From Polaromonas sp. (GTDB lineage: Bacteria; Pseudomonadota; Gammaproteobacteria; Burkholderiales; Burkholderiaceae_C): a stretch of 64,000 nucleotides of DNA. The translations under genes were made by a program, and so were the position numbers. Numbering within the stretch: position 1 is the stretch's first letter; each line of letters opens with the position of its first letter. Of this stretch, positions 45,085-53,791 are shown one piece after another. Under the pieces are notes generated by a model that had not been told where the DNA came from, searched no databases, and saw nothing but the letters and a program-made list of their open reading frames with translations. The stretch is taken from NCBI RefSeq assembly GCF_012927455.1, contig NZ_JABBPE010000008.1, forward strand, positions 124,001-188,000, read 5' to 3'.

Positions 45085-46317
45085 CTAAAAACTCAATTGC
45101 GCCAAAACACCCACCGAATTGCTCACGTAATCGAACCGTGGGTCGTTGGAAGTCCGTTTGTCCCGCTGCACTGAGGCAGCCAACTTCAGCGCGCGAGCGG
45201 CTTGCCATTCGAGCGCGAGGGAAGCCAGACGAGTTTTGTCTTTGCGGTCAATGGCCGCAAATCCCGGCAAAGCGCCCCGATAGTCCCGCACACCATGGTC
45301 ATAACGAAGCCGTACGGCAATTTTCTCTGTTGCCCTCCAGGTCGGAGCGACAAAGAAACGGTAACCTTGGTAATAACTGCTTGTGGTGGTCTGATAACTA
45401 CCAAGTTCGCGTGCCGCTCCCCAGGTCACGCTGGTCTTCCCGGTAACTGCCCAGATGACATCAGCCTGACCGACAGCGCCAGAAAAATCACGCGCCGAAA
45501 GACCATCGTGCGCTCTGTCAAAGTAAGCCAGCCTGGCCTGCACCGTCGTCTTGCCGCTAGGTGCCCAGTCAAGGCGTACCTCATGCTCCCTATCCTTGAA
45601 TTCGCCGACGGGCGCAACTGATAGAAGGTCGGAGTAATTGCCGCGACCATTTCTAAAGCGGTAGGCAAGTGAGGTTCCTGATGAAAAGACCCGGCGCGCA
45701 CCGACTTCAAGCCCGCGCACTTTGGAGTCGCCCTCAAACGTAGGCTGGCTACTGGTACTTACACGTTCAAAAACACCGCCCAGAGCTCGCCAGGCACCGT
45801 CAATTTCATACTCCGCATCGAGAAGTGTCGAACTCGCGGTACGACGGTTCAGGTTCGACTGCCCCACTCCCTGCCCATTTATCTGCACATCTGCTGTATT
45901 GTCAACATATTCGCGCCTATCGCTTGTTAAATTGCCGTGTAAGGCTGGCGTAAAGCTCCAGCGCCAAGCAGCGGCGTAATTAATGCCTGTGAAATCAAGG
46001 TTAGTAAAACGTTTGTAACGGTGATCCTCGATGTTGGCATCAAACTCGAAGCGTTGCAGGCCGATAGGCTTGTTGAGCTTGAATCCCAAGGTGGTCACTG
46101 CAATGGTGTCCGAGCGGCTTTGCGTTCCGATCAGCGTCTGGGCATTCGAAGAATCCGACAACCGAAACGGGTTGCTATCGTGTTGCACATTTTCACTGGC
46201 GTAAAACTGCAGCGTGTCGAGCTCATCGGCTTGCGCACTCAAGCAAAGCAAGCCCAGCAAGGCAATTGGGTAGGGTTTGATGTCGCGAGAAAACTTCACT
46301 GAAGAACCCCCGCGCAT
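45085..46317 (-). CDS. epsL: Outer-membrane beta-barrel protein EpsL
   Basis: This 410-residue protein has a signal peptide (PIALLGLLCLSAQA) and then alternating amphipathic strands with many aromatic residues, ending in Phe, as in outer-membrane barrels. The start of the mature part (LDTLQFYASENVQHDSNPFRL) and RLASLALEWQAARALKL match the EpsL family of exopolysaccharide operons. The start could be this ATG or a GTG at 46299, which gives a shorter signal. It probably helps export or anchor the polymer. Confidence 0.88.
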   Translation of the reverse strand: MRGGSSVKFSRDIKPYPIALLGLLCLSAQADELDTLQFYASENVQHDSNPFRLSDSSNAQTLIGTQSRSDTIAVTTLGFKLNKPIGLQRFEFDANIEDHRYKRFTNLDFTGINYAAAWRWSFTPALHGNLTSDRREYVDNTADVQINGQGVGQSNLNRRTASSTLLDAEYEIDGAWRALGGVFERVSTSSQPTFEGDSKVRGLEVGARRVFSSGTSLAYRFRNGRGNYSDLLSVAPVGEFKDREHEVRLDWAPSGKTTVQARLAYFDRAHDGLSARDFSGAVGQADVIWAVTGKTSVTWGAARELGSYQTTTSSYYQGYRFFVAPTWRATEKIAVRLRYDHGVRDYRGALPGFAAIDRKDKTRLASLALEWQAARALKLAASVQRDKRTSNDPRFDYVSNSVGVLAQLSF

Positions 46318-46451
46318 GACAAGACTATGGATGAATTCACGTTAAACACTCCCTCATTTTTAGACTACCGATAAAAAGCAAAAATTCTATCTTAAGGTCT
46401 TGCGTATTACTAAAGCAATAGCTCCTTTACCCTATTGAGCGATAAAGCGGG

Positions 46452-47879
46452 TCAATAGGCAGAGGCGTCCTTAAAGATTAGCTTTACCGTCTTCAAAATA
46501 ATGATGAGATCAAGTTGCAACGACCAATTTCGCAAATAGTTCAGATCGAAGTCGATGCGCGATTGCATTTTTTCCAGAGTGTCCGTTTCGCCGCGCTGGC
46601 CATTGACCTGAGCCCAGCCGGTGATGCCAGGCCTGACTTTGTGGCGAACCATGTAGCCCTTTATGAGCGTGCGGTAAGTCTCGTTGTGCGCAACCGCGTG
46701 TGGACGCGGGCCGACAATACTCATGCGGCCCTGCAACACGTTGATGAACTGCGGCAACTCATCCAGCGAAGTTTTTCGCAAAAAGGCACCCAACCGGGTA
46801 ACTCGCAAATCATTTTTTCGGGCCTGTTGAATGGCACGGCCATCCTCAATGACGCCCATGGACCGAAATTTGTAAACCAGAATCTGCTCGCCATCCAGAC
46901 CATAACGTCGCTGCTTGAAAATAGCCGGTCCGGGGGAGCTCCACTTCACCAACAACGCAATCACCAGCATTATGGGAAGAATCAGCAGCAGGATGAGAAC
47001 GGACAAGACAATGTCGCTCGAACGCTTCAAAAAACCGTTAAGACCACGAAAAGGTGTATCGCAAACCGAGATCACGGTAACGCCGCAGACCGACCCGCTG
47101 CGGGCTTGAATCAGGTCAGTGATGAACATATCCGGGACAAAATAGATAGAAGCTGTGGTGTCTTTCAGACCGTCTAGAACCTGCAAAATGCGCGGCCGTG
47201 AAGCCATTGGCAAGGAAAGATAGATGGACTGAACCCGGTGTTTCTTGACATAAGCTGGAAGCTCCTCGATCTTGCCCACTAGCTTGTAGTCGTCCTTCAC
47301 GCCTCTGCGCTCTTCACTACGGTCATCAAAAAAACCCAGCAGATCGATACCCGAATAGGCTGATTTGGAAATCTGCCTGGCAAGGGAAACACCCTGATGG
47401 TTAATTCCGACAATAACCGCCCCGCGGGGCGCACCCTGCAGCTTCGCCAACTGGGGCGCGGCTACTCTCAGCGCTAAATGCGCGCCCAATTGGGTGGCCG
47501 GCGCAACCCACAACCAGTTGCCAACCACTGCCATCGAAAACCGGTAGAAATATTCCGTGACGTAGCCGGTCAACAGCAGCAGGCTGGCGATCCAGACCCA
47601 ATGAAAAATGATGCTGAACAGCACTTTCCACAACGGAAGGCGAAGCCTCGAGGTGCCGGGAAAAGTCAGCGAGAACACGATGATCGAAAGAATGAGATAG
47701 GGCGGCCCGACAGAATCCTCAAAGTGAAACGCTAGCGCCCAGAGTGAAAAAACCAGTACTAAAGGATCAAGCGCCGCTTCGATTGCAGTAAACACATGGC
47801 TGCTTTTCAACCCCAAGGAGCCAGGTGCGCGACGGTCCAGCCAGGCGGACGCAGCATTGACGGGGTTGCTCTCAGCCAT
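46452..47879 (-). CDS. epsB: Undecaprenyl-phosphate sugar phosphotransferase EpsB (WcaJ-like)
   Basis: This 475-residue polyisoprenyl-phosphate hexose-1-phosphate transferase has four hydrophobic N-terminal helices, a CoA-binding-like middle domain (VGINHQGVSLARQI, LLGFFDDRSEER) and a C-terminal catalytic domain. The latter has KRSSDIVLSVLILLLILP, FKQRRYGLDGEQILVYKFRSM, RLGAFLRKTSLDELPQFINV and RPHAVAHNETY. It adds the first sugar phosphate to the lipid carrier. Its start overlaps the end of epsA by 8 bp. Confidence 0.93.
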   Translation of the reverse strand: MAESNPVNAASAWLDRRAPGSLGLKSSHVFTAIEAALDPLVLVFSLWALAFHFEDSVGPPYLILSIIVFSLTFPGTSRLRLPLWKVLFSIIFHWVWIASLLLLTGYVTEYFYRFSMAVVGNWLWVAPATQLGAHLALRVAAPQLAKLQGAPRGAVIVGINHQGVSLARQISKSAYSGIDLLGFFDDRSEERRGVKDDYKLVGKIEELPAYVKKHRVQSIYLSLPMASRPRILQVLDGLKDTTASIYFVPDMFITDLIQARSGSVCGVTVISVCDTPFRGLNGFLKRSSDIVLSVLILLLILPIMLVIALLVKWSSPGPAIFKQRRYGLDGEQILVYKFRSMGVIEDGRAIQQARKNDLRVTRLGAFLRKTSLDELPQFINVLQGRMSIVGPRPHAVAHNETYRTLIKGYMVRHKVRPGITGWAQVNGQRGETDTLEKMQSRIDFDLNYLRNWSLQLDLIIILKTVKLIFKDASAY

Positions 47880-48660
47880 CGAGCGTCACCCTGGTTACTT
47901 TGGAAACCGCCTGTGCGCGATTGAAAACATTGAGCTTCTGAAAAATACGCTGCATGTGATTTTTCACGGTGAAGCCGCTGATGTTCAAAATAGAACCGAT
48001 CTCCGAATTGGTCTTTCCCATAGCCACCCAAGCCATGATCTGGGTCTCACGCTCACTCAATCCACTTACATCCTCCGGCGGGATTCGCGCAGACGGCACG
48101 GCTGCGCTGCGCTGTTGCGGCAGAAGAACCAGTTGACGTAAAGAGGTGTCAATGAATGGCAGGAGAACCTTGATGGCCGCTCCCGCAGGCCCGGAAGGAA
48201 TGTCATCGACGCTCAACATGACGTAAAGGCACTCCTGGCGGCTCCTTTCGTCACGCAGGCCATGGATCAAGACCGAGCGCATGCTGCGCAGGGCACTGCA
48301 AAACGAACCGGGCAGGCTCGTTTTGCCCAGAAAATACTCAAATTCGCAAAAATTCAGGCGGCATGGTTGACGCTGCGCTGCGACCCAGCAATCATGAAAT
48401 TTACCCATCAAAAACGGGAGGCTGTCGGTTCCTACGGCGTAGGAGCGAACGCCAGGCAATTCGGACAGGATGTCATGCTGAATGCACCCATCTCGAAAGT
48501 TGCCCCAGCCCGCGATCAAAATATCGTGAGGAAGATGGCTCTGCAGATCACCCTGCAACCATCCAAGCAGATCGACGTGTCGCCGGATCACAGCACCCAT
48601 GCCGATCAGCTCTAAATAGCGCACAGAGTCCTCGCCCGAAGGCAGCGCGTGAGAATTCAT
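47872..48660 (-). CDS. epsA: LuxR-family transcriptional regulator EpsA
   Basis: This 262-residue protein ends in a LuxR helix-turn-helix (LSERETQIMAWVAMGKTNSEIG, then FTVKNHMQRIFQKLNVFNRAQA) and has a long N-terminal sensing domain without a receiver Asp. The match is to the EpsA regulator that heads eps operons in Betaproteobacteria. ATG 48660 has GAGGAG upstream; the longer frame to 48747 is not supported. It is the first gene of the epsA-B-L-E-F-G unit and probably controls it. Confidence 0.9.
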   Translation of the reverse strand: MNSHALPSGEDSVRYLELIGMGAVIRRHVDLLGWLQGDLQSHLPHDILIAGWGNFRDGCIQHDILSELPGVRSYAVGTDSLPFLMGKFHDCWVAAQRQPCRLNFCEFEYFLGKTSLPGSFCSALRSMRSVLIHGLRDERSRQECLYVMLSVDDIPSGPAGAAIKVLLPFIDTSLRQLVLLPQQRSAAVPSARIPPEDVSGLSERETQIMAWVAMGKTNSEIGSILNISGFTVKNHMQRIFQKLNVFNRAQAVSKVTRVTLDG

Positions 48661-49236
48661 GATGACGTACCACTCCTCAATTATTTTTACGTTTCCCGGC
48701 CTGAAATCGCACTCCCAGTCCGTGCGGCGACGTACAAAGAATCTCATAATTCTCTGCGGTACGCAACCGCGTGGTAAAAAACCACGCGTAGAAAATCAGG
48801 CTAAAGTTCTGCAGGACATCGCCGCCTTGCTTGTAAGACTAAAGCTTGCCGATTTCTTCGCTTCGAGTGATAAAAGTTATTTCAAACTGTTCTCATTCGT
48901 TAATCAATGCTCTAAAAAAGATACATTTCGCAACAATTTGTTTCTGTGAATCATCCGTCAGCGGCGTCAGGCCGCCACACAAGCACGAGAGGTTTTGTCT
49001 AAATTTCGCGAAAGTGCGAGGCAACGGGAAGCACCAAAGTGCAAAGCGAATTGAAGTGCATTCACACAAAACTGTGGCCGAATTTTCGGGTGCTTCTCTG
49101 CGACACCATCTCTGCAAGAGGCGACACCGCCAAAGCACACCCGGCGCCCGCTAAACTGTGGCTCGGTGCCGCATGCCAGTGAGCCCCTAACGACCAATCC
49201 GACAAACCTTCAATCAACCAAGAAGACTGCCCGACC
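48661..49236. other. Divergent spacer, epsA / denD-like gene
   Basis: This 576-bp AT-rich region has no supported gene and presumably holds the eps operon promoter on the minus strand. It carries the inverted repeat at 48768-48788. Confidence 0.5.
48768..48788. promoter_or_regulatory. Inverted repeat upstream of epsA
   Basis: CGCGTGGT and ACCACGCG, an 8-bp perfect inverted repeat with a 5-base A-rich spacer, lies 108 bp upstream of epsA. It could be an operator for EpsA or another regulator; a hairpin in the leader is an alternative. Confidence 0.4.
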
Positions 49237-50262
49237 ATGAATATCGTCATCACCGGCGGAGCCGGATTTCTGGGCGCCAGGCTCGCCCGCCAGCTGCTCG
49301 AATGCGGCCAGCTGTCATTGGCCGGCAGCCCACTGCAAACCATCCAGACCATCACGCTGGTCGACCGGGCGGCGCCAACCGCCGCGCTGGCTGGCGACAG
49401 CCGCATCCGCGTGGTAATCGGCGACCTCAACCAGCTTCTGGAAGAAAATCAGGCTGCAGCCCAAATAGTACGGGCGCAAGACGCTATCATTTTTCATCTT
49501 GCCGCCGCGGTCAGCGGTGAATGCGAAGCGGATTTTGACCTGGGCATGCGCAGCAATCTAGACGCAACCCGGGCCTTGCTGCAGGCCTGCCGCGCCCTAA
49601 AAACAGCACCCACTGTGGTGTTTGCCAGCTCACTGGCCGTGTTCGGCAATTCGCCCGAACAGCCACTGCCGGCGGTAATTGACGACCGGACGCTGCCGAC
49701 CCCGCAAAACAGCTACGGCATCCAGAAGTTCATCAGCGAGCAATTAATAGCCGATTACGCGCGCAAGGGCTTCATCCGCGGCCGCAACGTTCGCCTGATG
49801 ACTGTCAGCGTGCGGCCCGGCAAGCCCAACGCCGCCGCGTCCAGCTTCCTGAGCGGCATGATCCGCGAGCCGCTGGCGGGCCTCAAGGGCTCTTGCCCGG
49901 TGCCGCCGGACACCGCCGTTGCCTTGTCCTCGCCCGGACGCACGGTCGATGGGCTGCTACGCGCCGCCGAGGCCAGCGATGCCGAATGGGGCGCCCGCAC
50001 GGCCATCAACCTGCCGGCGCTGAAGACAACTGCGGGTGAAATGGCTGCGGCGTTAGAGCGCGTTGCCAGCAAAGCCGCCACCGCGCTGATCGATTGGACA
50101 CCTGATCCTCAAATCCAGAAAATCGTGACGAGTTGGCCGGCCCATATTGATGCGGCCCGGGCGCGCGGGCTGGGCCTGCTGCCCGACGACAGTTTTGAAT
50201 CCATCGTCAGGGATTACGTCCGCGAAAATCCGGATGCGATCTCGGTCGCGCTGCGCCCTTGA
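49237..50262 (+). CDS. denD: NAD-dependent dehydrogenase/epimerase, DenD-like (D-erythronate dehydrogenase)
   Basis: This 341-residue extended SDR has NAD motif TGGAGFLG at the N-terminus, HLAAAVSG, and catalytic SYGIQK (Tyr-x3-Lys). The segments VSGECEADFDLGMRSNLDATRALL and RLMTVSVRPGKPNAAASSFLSG match the DenD group, which oxidises four-carbon sugar acids. Residues about 73-88 are encoded by a copy of the dispersed 50-bp repeat. It is convergent with an MFS transporter 22 bp downstream that may carry its substrate. DenD partners such as DenK or OtnC are not in the window. Confidence 0.82.
   Translation: MNIVITGGAGFLGARLARQLLECGQLSLAGSPLQTIQTITLVDRAAPTAALAGDSRIRVVIGDLNQLLEENQAAAQIVRAQDAIIFHLAAAVSGECEADFDLGMRSNLDATRALLQACRALKTAPTVVFASSLAVFGNSPEQPLPAVIDDRTLPTPQNSYGIQKFISEQLIADYARKGFIRGRNVRLMTVSVRPGKPNAAASSFLSGMIREPLAGLKGSCPVPPDTAVALSSPGRTVDGLLRAAEASDAEWGARTAINLPALKTTAGEMAAALERVASKAATALIDWTPDPQIQKIVTSWPAHIDAARARGLGLLPDDSFESIVRDYVRENPDAISVALRP
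49453..49500 (+). repeat. Dispersed 50-bp repeat, copy 7, inside denD
   Basis: GCAGCCCAAATAGTACGGGC, GCAAGACGCTATCATTTTTCAT. It closely matches copy 10 and is translated in frame before the HLAA motif. The 3' part of the core is diverged. Confidence 0.75.
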
Positions 50263-50283
50263 TTTAACGACACCAAGCCGACA

Positions 50284-51600
50284 TTACTTATTGACTAGCC
50301 GCGCTGGCACGCTCAACGTCAGCATGGCGCCAAGTACCAGCGAGACAGCCAGCAGATACATGCCTGCATTTGTGCTTTGCGTCATGTCCTTCAACCAGCC
50401 AACTGCAAAGGGACTGACAAAGCCTGCGAGATTTCCCAGGGAGTTGATCAGTGCAATCCCGGCGGCAGCGCCGACGCCGGCGAGAAACGACGTCGGCAGA
50501 CTCCAGAACAATGGCAGCGTCGTCAGAATGCCCATGGTTGCCAGCGTCAAGGCGGCCATGGCCAATACCGTGCTTTGCCCCCAGAGCACGCTGAGCACCA
50601 GGCCGACCGCGCCCAGCAATGCCGGAACTGCAATGTGCCAGCGCCGTTCCCGGGTGCGATCAGCACTGCGGGATACCAGAATCATTGCCACCACTGCACA
50701 GCCGTAGGGAATTGCCGTCAGCAGGCCGATTTGCAACGCATCTTTCACACCGGTGGCCTTGATGATGGTTGGCAACCAGAAGCTGACACCGTAAAGACCC
50801 ATCACAAAGCTGAAATAAATCAGGCTCATCAGCCACACGCGAGGGTCGGCGAACACCGCCTTGATGGAGAGGTCCGGCTTGCTCGCGTTCTCCACCACGA
50901 TATTGCGCTCAAGCAGCGCTTTTTCTTCTGCCGTGAGCCATTTCGCGTGGTCGATGCGATCATCCAGATAGAAAAATGTGGCGATACCTATTAGCACCGA
51001 CGGCAGACCTTCAAGAACAAAGAGCCACTGCCAGTCTTTCAGCCCTGCCACGCCCCCAAAGCTGTGCATGATCCAGCCCGACAGCGGCCCACCGATAACC
51101 CCTGACAGTGCGATCGCGCTCATGAACAACGCGGTCATTCGGGCGCGACGTTCGGCCGGATACCAATAAGTCAAATACAAAATAATGCCGGGAAAGAACC
51201 CCGCCTCTGCAACACCCAGCAGGAAACGCAGCACGTAAAAACTTGTTGCCGACGTGACAAACATCATCCCCGCAGAAATCAGGCCCCAAGTCACCATGAT
51301 GCGGGCAATCCAGATGCGCGCGCCAACCCGGTGCAAGATCACATTGCTGGGGACTTCGAACAGAAAATAGCCCAGGAAAAAAATGCCTGCTCCCAACCCA
51401 TAGACCGTCTCGCTGAATTGCAGGTCCTGCAGCATCTGCAGCTTGGCGAATCCGACATTGACGCGATCAAGGTACGAGACGACATAGCAAAGCAACAAAA
51501 ACGGGATAAGGCGCCAACCGACCTTGTTGTAGGTGGCAGTTTCAAAGCTGTCTGCAGGTCGGCGCGACCCTTCAACAGCATCAGGCGATTTTGTTTCCAT
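50284..51600 (-). CDS. MFS transporter, anion:cation symporter (ACS) family
   Basis: This 438-residue membrane protein has 12 predicted helices and ACS-family signatures: LLCYVVSYLDRVNVGFAKLQM near helix 1, RFLLGVAEAGFFPGIILYLTYWYP, and RARMTALFMSAIALSG. This family imports organic anions such as sugar acids, tartrate or phthalate. Being convergent with the DenD-like gene, it may import a sugar acid. That link is only positional. TTGTCTCCTC on the plus strand just after the start gives GAGGAG as ribosome site. Confidence 0.9.
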   Translation of the reverse strand: METKSPDAVEGSRRPADSFETATYNKVGWRLIPFLLLCYVVSYLDRVNVGFAKLQMLQDLQFSETVYGLGAGIFFLGYFLFEVPSNVILHRVGARIWIARIMVTWGLISAGMMFVTSATSFYVLRFLLGVAEAGFFPGIILYLTYWYPAERRARMTALFMSAIALSGVIGGPLSGWIMHSFGGVAGLKDWQWLFVLEGLPSVLIGIATFFYLDDRIDHAKWLTAEEKALLERNIVVENASKPDLSIKAVFADPRVWLMSLIYFSFVMGLYGVSFWLPTIIKATGVKDALQIGLLTAIPYGCAVVAMILVSRSADRTRERRWHIAVPALLGAVGLVLSVLWGQSTVLAMAALTLATMGILTTLPLFWSLPTSFLAGVGAAAGIALINSLGNLAGFVSPFAVGWLKDMTQSTNAGMYLLAVSLVLGAMLTLSVPARLVNK

Positions 51601-51806
51601 GTTGTCTCCTCTTTAAAGAGCTGCCCGCTTGCTGTCCAGGATTGAGCCAGCATCAACGCCCATAGCCGGAGTCTACTTCGACTTTTCTGCCTGAACGAGC
51701 ACTGCATTGATGGCGCTTTTAACTATGCGGGCGTCGAGCGCTTTGCCATGCGCCGGCCTATCAATCGGGCCGTCGGTTCGGCGATCCGAAGCCTGCTTCC
51801 GTTACA
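51601..51806. other. Divergent promoter region, MFS gene / glycine operon
   Basis: About 200 bp between the MFS start and the riboswitch should hold both promoters. No confident promoter was defined. Confidence 0.4.
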
Positions 51807-52034
51807 CTTCGGCGGTCAGGAGAGAGTTTTCACCTCGAAAACCGCCGAAGGCGCATGTCGCACCCCCAATGGTGTACTGAACGCTCAGGCAAAAGGACTG
51901 ACAACCGTCTTTGCGGCGCCTGGCGCCTCAAGACGTTCCCTACTGGAGAGAGGCCGTTTTCAAAACGGTCCACCGAAGGAGCAAGCCCGCATCGCCGGGT
52001 GAATCTCTCAGGTAAAGTGGACAGCAGGGGCAGC
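51807..52034 (+). promoter_or_regulatory. Tandem glycine riboswitch
   Basis: Two glycine aptamers precede gcvT. The first runs about 51818-51903: GGAGAGAGTTT, GCCGAAGG, CGCTCAGGCAAAAGGACTGA. The second runs about 51942-52031: TGGAGAGAGGCC, CACCGAAGGAGCAA, GAATCTCTCAGGTAAAGTGG. The GGAGAG, CCGAAGGAGC and CTCTCAGG-AAA blocks are the conserved glycine-binding core. In this class glycine binding switches on downstream glycine-cleavage genes. Confidence 0.95.
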
Positions 52035-52083
52035 TCATGACCAATTCGTCATGCATTCATGTTTGCCCCTCGCGGAGAACGCC

Positions 52084-53259
52084 ATGTCCGATTCCAATTC
52101 CAATTCTGCTTTTTCTGCCCCCCCGCAAGCTCTGCTCAAAACGCCGCTGCACGCGCTGCACACGGAGCTTGGCGCGCGCATGGTGCCCTTTGCCGGCTAC
52201 AGCATGCCGGTCCAGTATCCGGCCGGTCTGATGGCCGAGCACCTGCACACGCGCACCGCCGCCGGCCTGTTTGACGTCTCGCACATGGGGCAGTTGCGGC
52301 TGGTCGGCGCTGATGCGGCCGCGGCGCTGGAAAGCCTGATTCCGGTGGATGTCATCGACTTGTCCGTGGGCAAGCAGCGCTACGGCCTGCTGCTCAATGA
52401 CGAGGGCGGCATCATCGATGACCTGATGTTTTTCAACCGGGGCAAGGGCGAGATTTTCGTGATCGTCAATGGCGCCTGCAAGGTTGGCGACATCGCGCAC
52501 ATCCAGGACAAGATTGGCAAGCGCTGTCAGGTGATCGCCATGCCGGAGATGGCTTTGTTGGCGCTGCAAGGCCCGCAAGCCGTCAACGCGCTCGCCCGCC
52601 TGGCGCCCGGCGTGGAAAAGCTGGTTTTCATGACCGGCGGCAACTTCAGCGTGAACACCGGCACGCAAAAGATAGCTGTGTTCCTCACCCGCAGCGGCTA
52701 CACCGGCGAAGACGGGTTTGAGATTTCAGTCCATGGCGAACAGGCCGAGGCCTTGGCCAGAGCCCTGCTGGCGCAGCCCGAGGTCAAACCCGTTGGGCTG
52801 GGCGCGCGCAACTCGCTTAGGCTTGAAGCGGGCTTGTGCCTGTACGGCAATGACATCGACTCGGGCACCACGCCGGTGGAAGCGGCGCTGAACTGGGCGA
52901 TTCAAAAAGTCAGGCGCTCGGGAGGCGCGCGCGCCGGCGGATTTCCGGGCGCCGACAAAATTCTGGCGCAACTGGCCGACCCCGCCAGCACCCTCCATAA
53001 AAAGCGCGTGGGCCTCATGGCGCTCGAACGCATTCCAGTGCGCGAGCACACCACGCTGCACAGCACGGACGGCGCGTCCATCGGCGAAGTAAGCAGCGGC
53101 CTGCTGGGGCCCACCATCAACCAGCCAGTTGCCATGGGCTATGTCAAAGCAGAGTTTGCCGTCATAGGCACGCGAATCAATGCCATGGTGCGCGGCAAAG
53201 CGGTGCCGATGCAAGTATCGGCCATGCCTTTTGTCCCCACCCGCTACCACCGCGCCTAA
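52084..53259 (+). CDS. gcvT: Aminomethyltransferase (glycine cleavage T protein)
   Basis: This 391-residue tetrahydrofolate-dependent enzyme moves the methylene group from the H protein to THF and releases ammonia. It has LHTELGARMVPFAGYSMPVQY, FDVSHMGQ, YGLLLNDEGGIIDDL, TRSGYTGEDGFEI and LRLEAGLCLYGNDID. The ATG at 52084 follows GCGGAGA; an in-frame ATG at 52051 lies inside the leader. It is the first gene of gcvT-gcvH-gcvP under the glycine riboswitch. Confidence 0.95.
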   Translation: MSDSNSNSAFSAPPQALLKTPLHALHTELGARMVPFAGYSMPVQYPAGLMAEHLHTRTAAGLFDVSHMGQLRLVGADAAAALESLIPVDVIDLSVGKQRYGLLLNDEGGIIDDLMFFNRGKGEIFVIVNGACKVGDIAHIQDKIGKRCQVIAMPEMALLALQGPQAVNALARLAPGVEKLVFMTGGNFSVNTGTQKIAVFLTRSGYTGEDGFEISVHGEQAEALARALLAQPEVKPVGLGARNSLRLEAGLCLYGNDIDSGTTPVEAALNWAIQKVRRSGGARAGGFPGADKILAQLADPASTLHKKRVGLMALERIPVREHTTLHSTDGASIGEVSSGLLGPTINQPVAMGYVKAEFAVIGTRINAMVRGKAVPMQVSAMPFVPTRYHRA

Positions 53260-53324
53260 AGCGTTCGGTATCTCGGCTTTCAATAGCTTTCTTTCCCACG
53301 CATTAAAACTTTTGGAGAATTCCC

Positions 53325-53690
53325 ATGACCGTCAAGTACACCGAAGACCATGAATGGCTCAAAATCGAAGGTGATTCCGCTACCGTCGGCATCACCGTTC
53401 ACGCGCAAGACGCGCTCGGCGATGTGGTGTTTGTGGACCTGCCCGCCGTGGGCAGCGTGCTGGCCCAAAAAGAAACGGCAGGTGTCGTGGAGTCGGTCAA
53501 GGCCGCTGCCGACGTGTACATGCCAGTCAGCGGCGAAGTCACCGAAGTCAACGATGCGCTGCGCGATGCCCCCTCGCTGGCCAACAGCGACCCGTTGGGC
53601 GCCGGCTGGTTCTTCAAGATCAAGTTGTCTGATCCCGCCCAGCTCGATGCGCTGATGGACGAGACCAGCTACACCAAGTTTTCTGCGTAG
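53325..53690 (+). CDS. gcvH: Glycine cleavage system H protein
   Basis: This 121-residue lipoyl carrier protein shuttles the aminomethyl group between P and T proteins. It starts [11 protein letters not shown]; the lipoylated residue is Lys59 in [11 protein letters not shown]. The sequence spans the full family length ([17 protein letters not shown]). TTGGAGAA precedes the ATG. Confidence 0.97.
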   Translation: MTVKYTEDHEWLKIEGDSATVGITVHAQDALGDVVFVDLPAVGSVLAQKETAGVVESVKAAADVYMPVSGEVTEVNDALRDAPSLANSDPLGAGWFFKIKLSDPAQLDALMDETSYTKFSA

Positions 53691-53791
53691 GTAAGTAATG
53701 GCAATGGCTCCCGCGCCTGTCCCACCGCGTCCGGGGCTGCGCAACTTAAGTGCCGGCTTTTTCTCCTCCCCTCCCCGTTTCTAGGACTTTT

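Noticed and set aside
46432-46460. Inverted repeat CCTATTGA / TCAATAGG at the epsB end as a terminator
   Set aside because: The arms are weak and AT-rich, it overlaps the stop codon, and no T-run follows on the minus strand.
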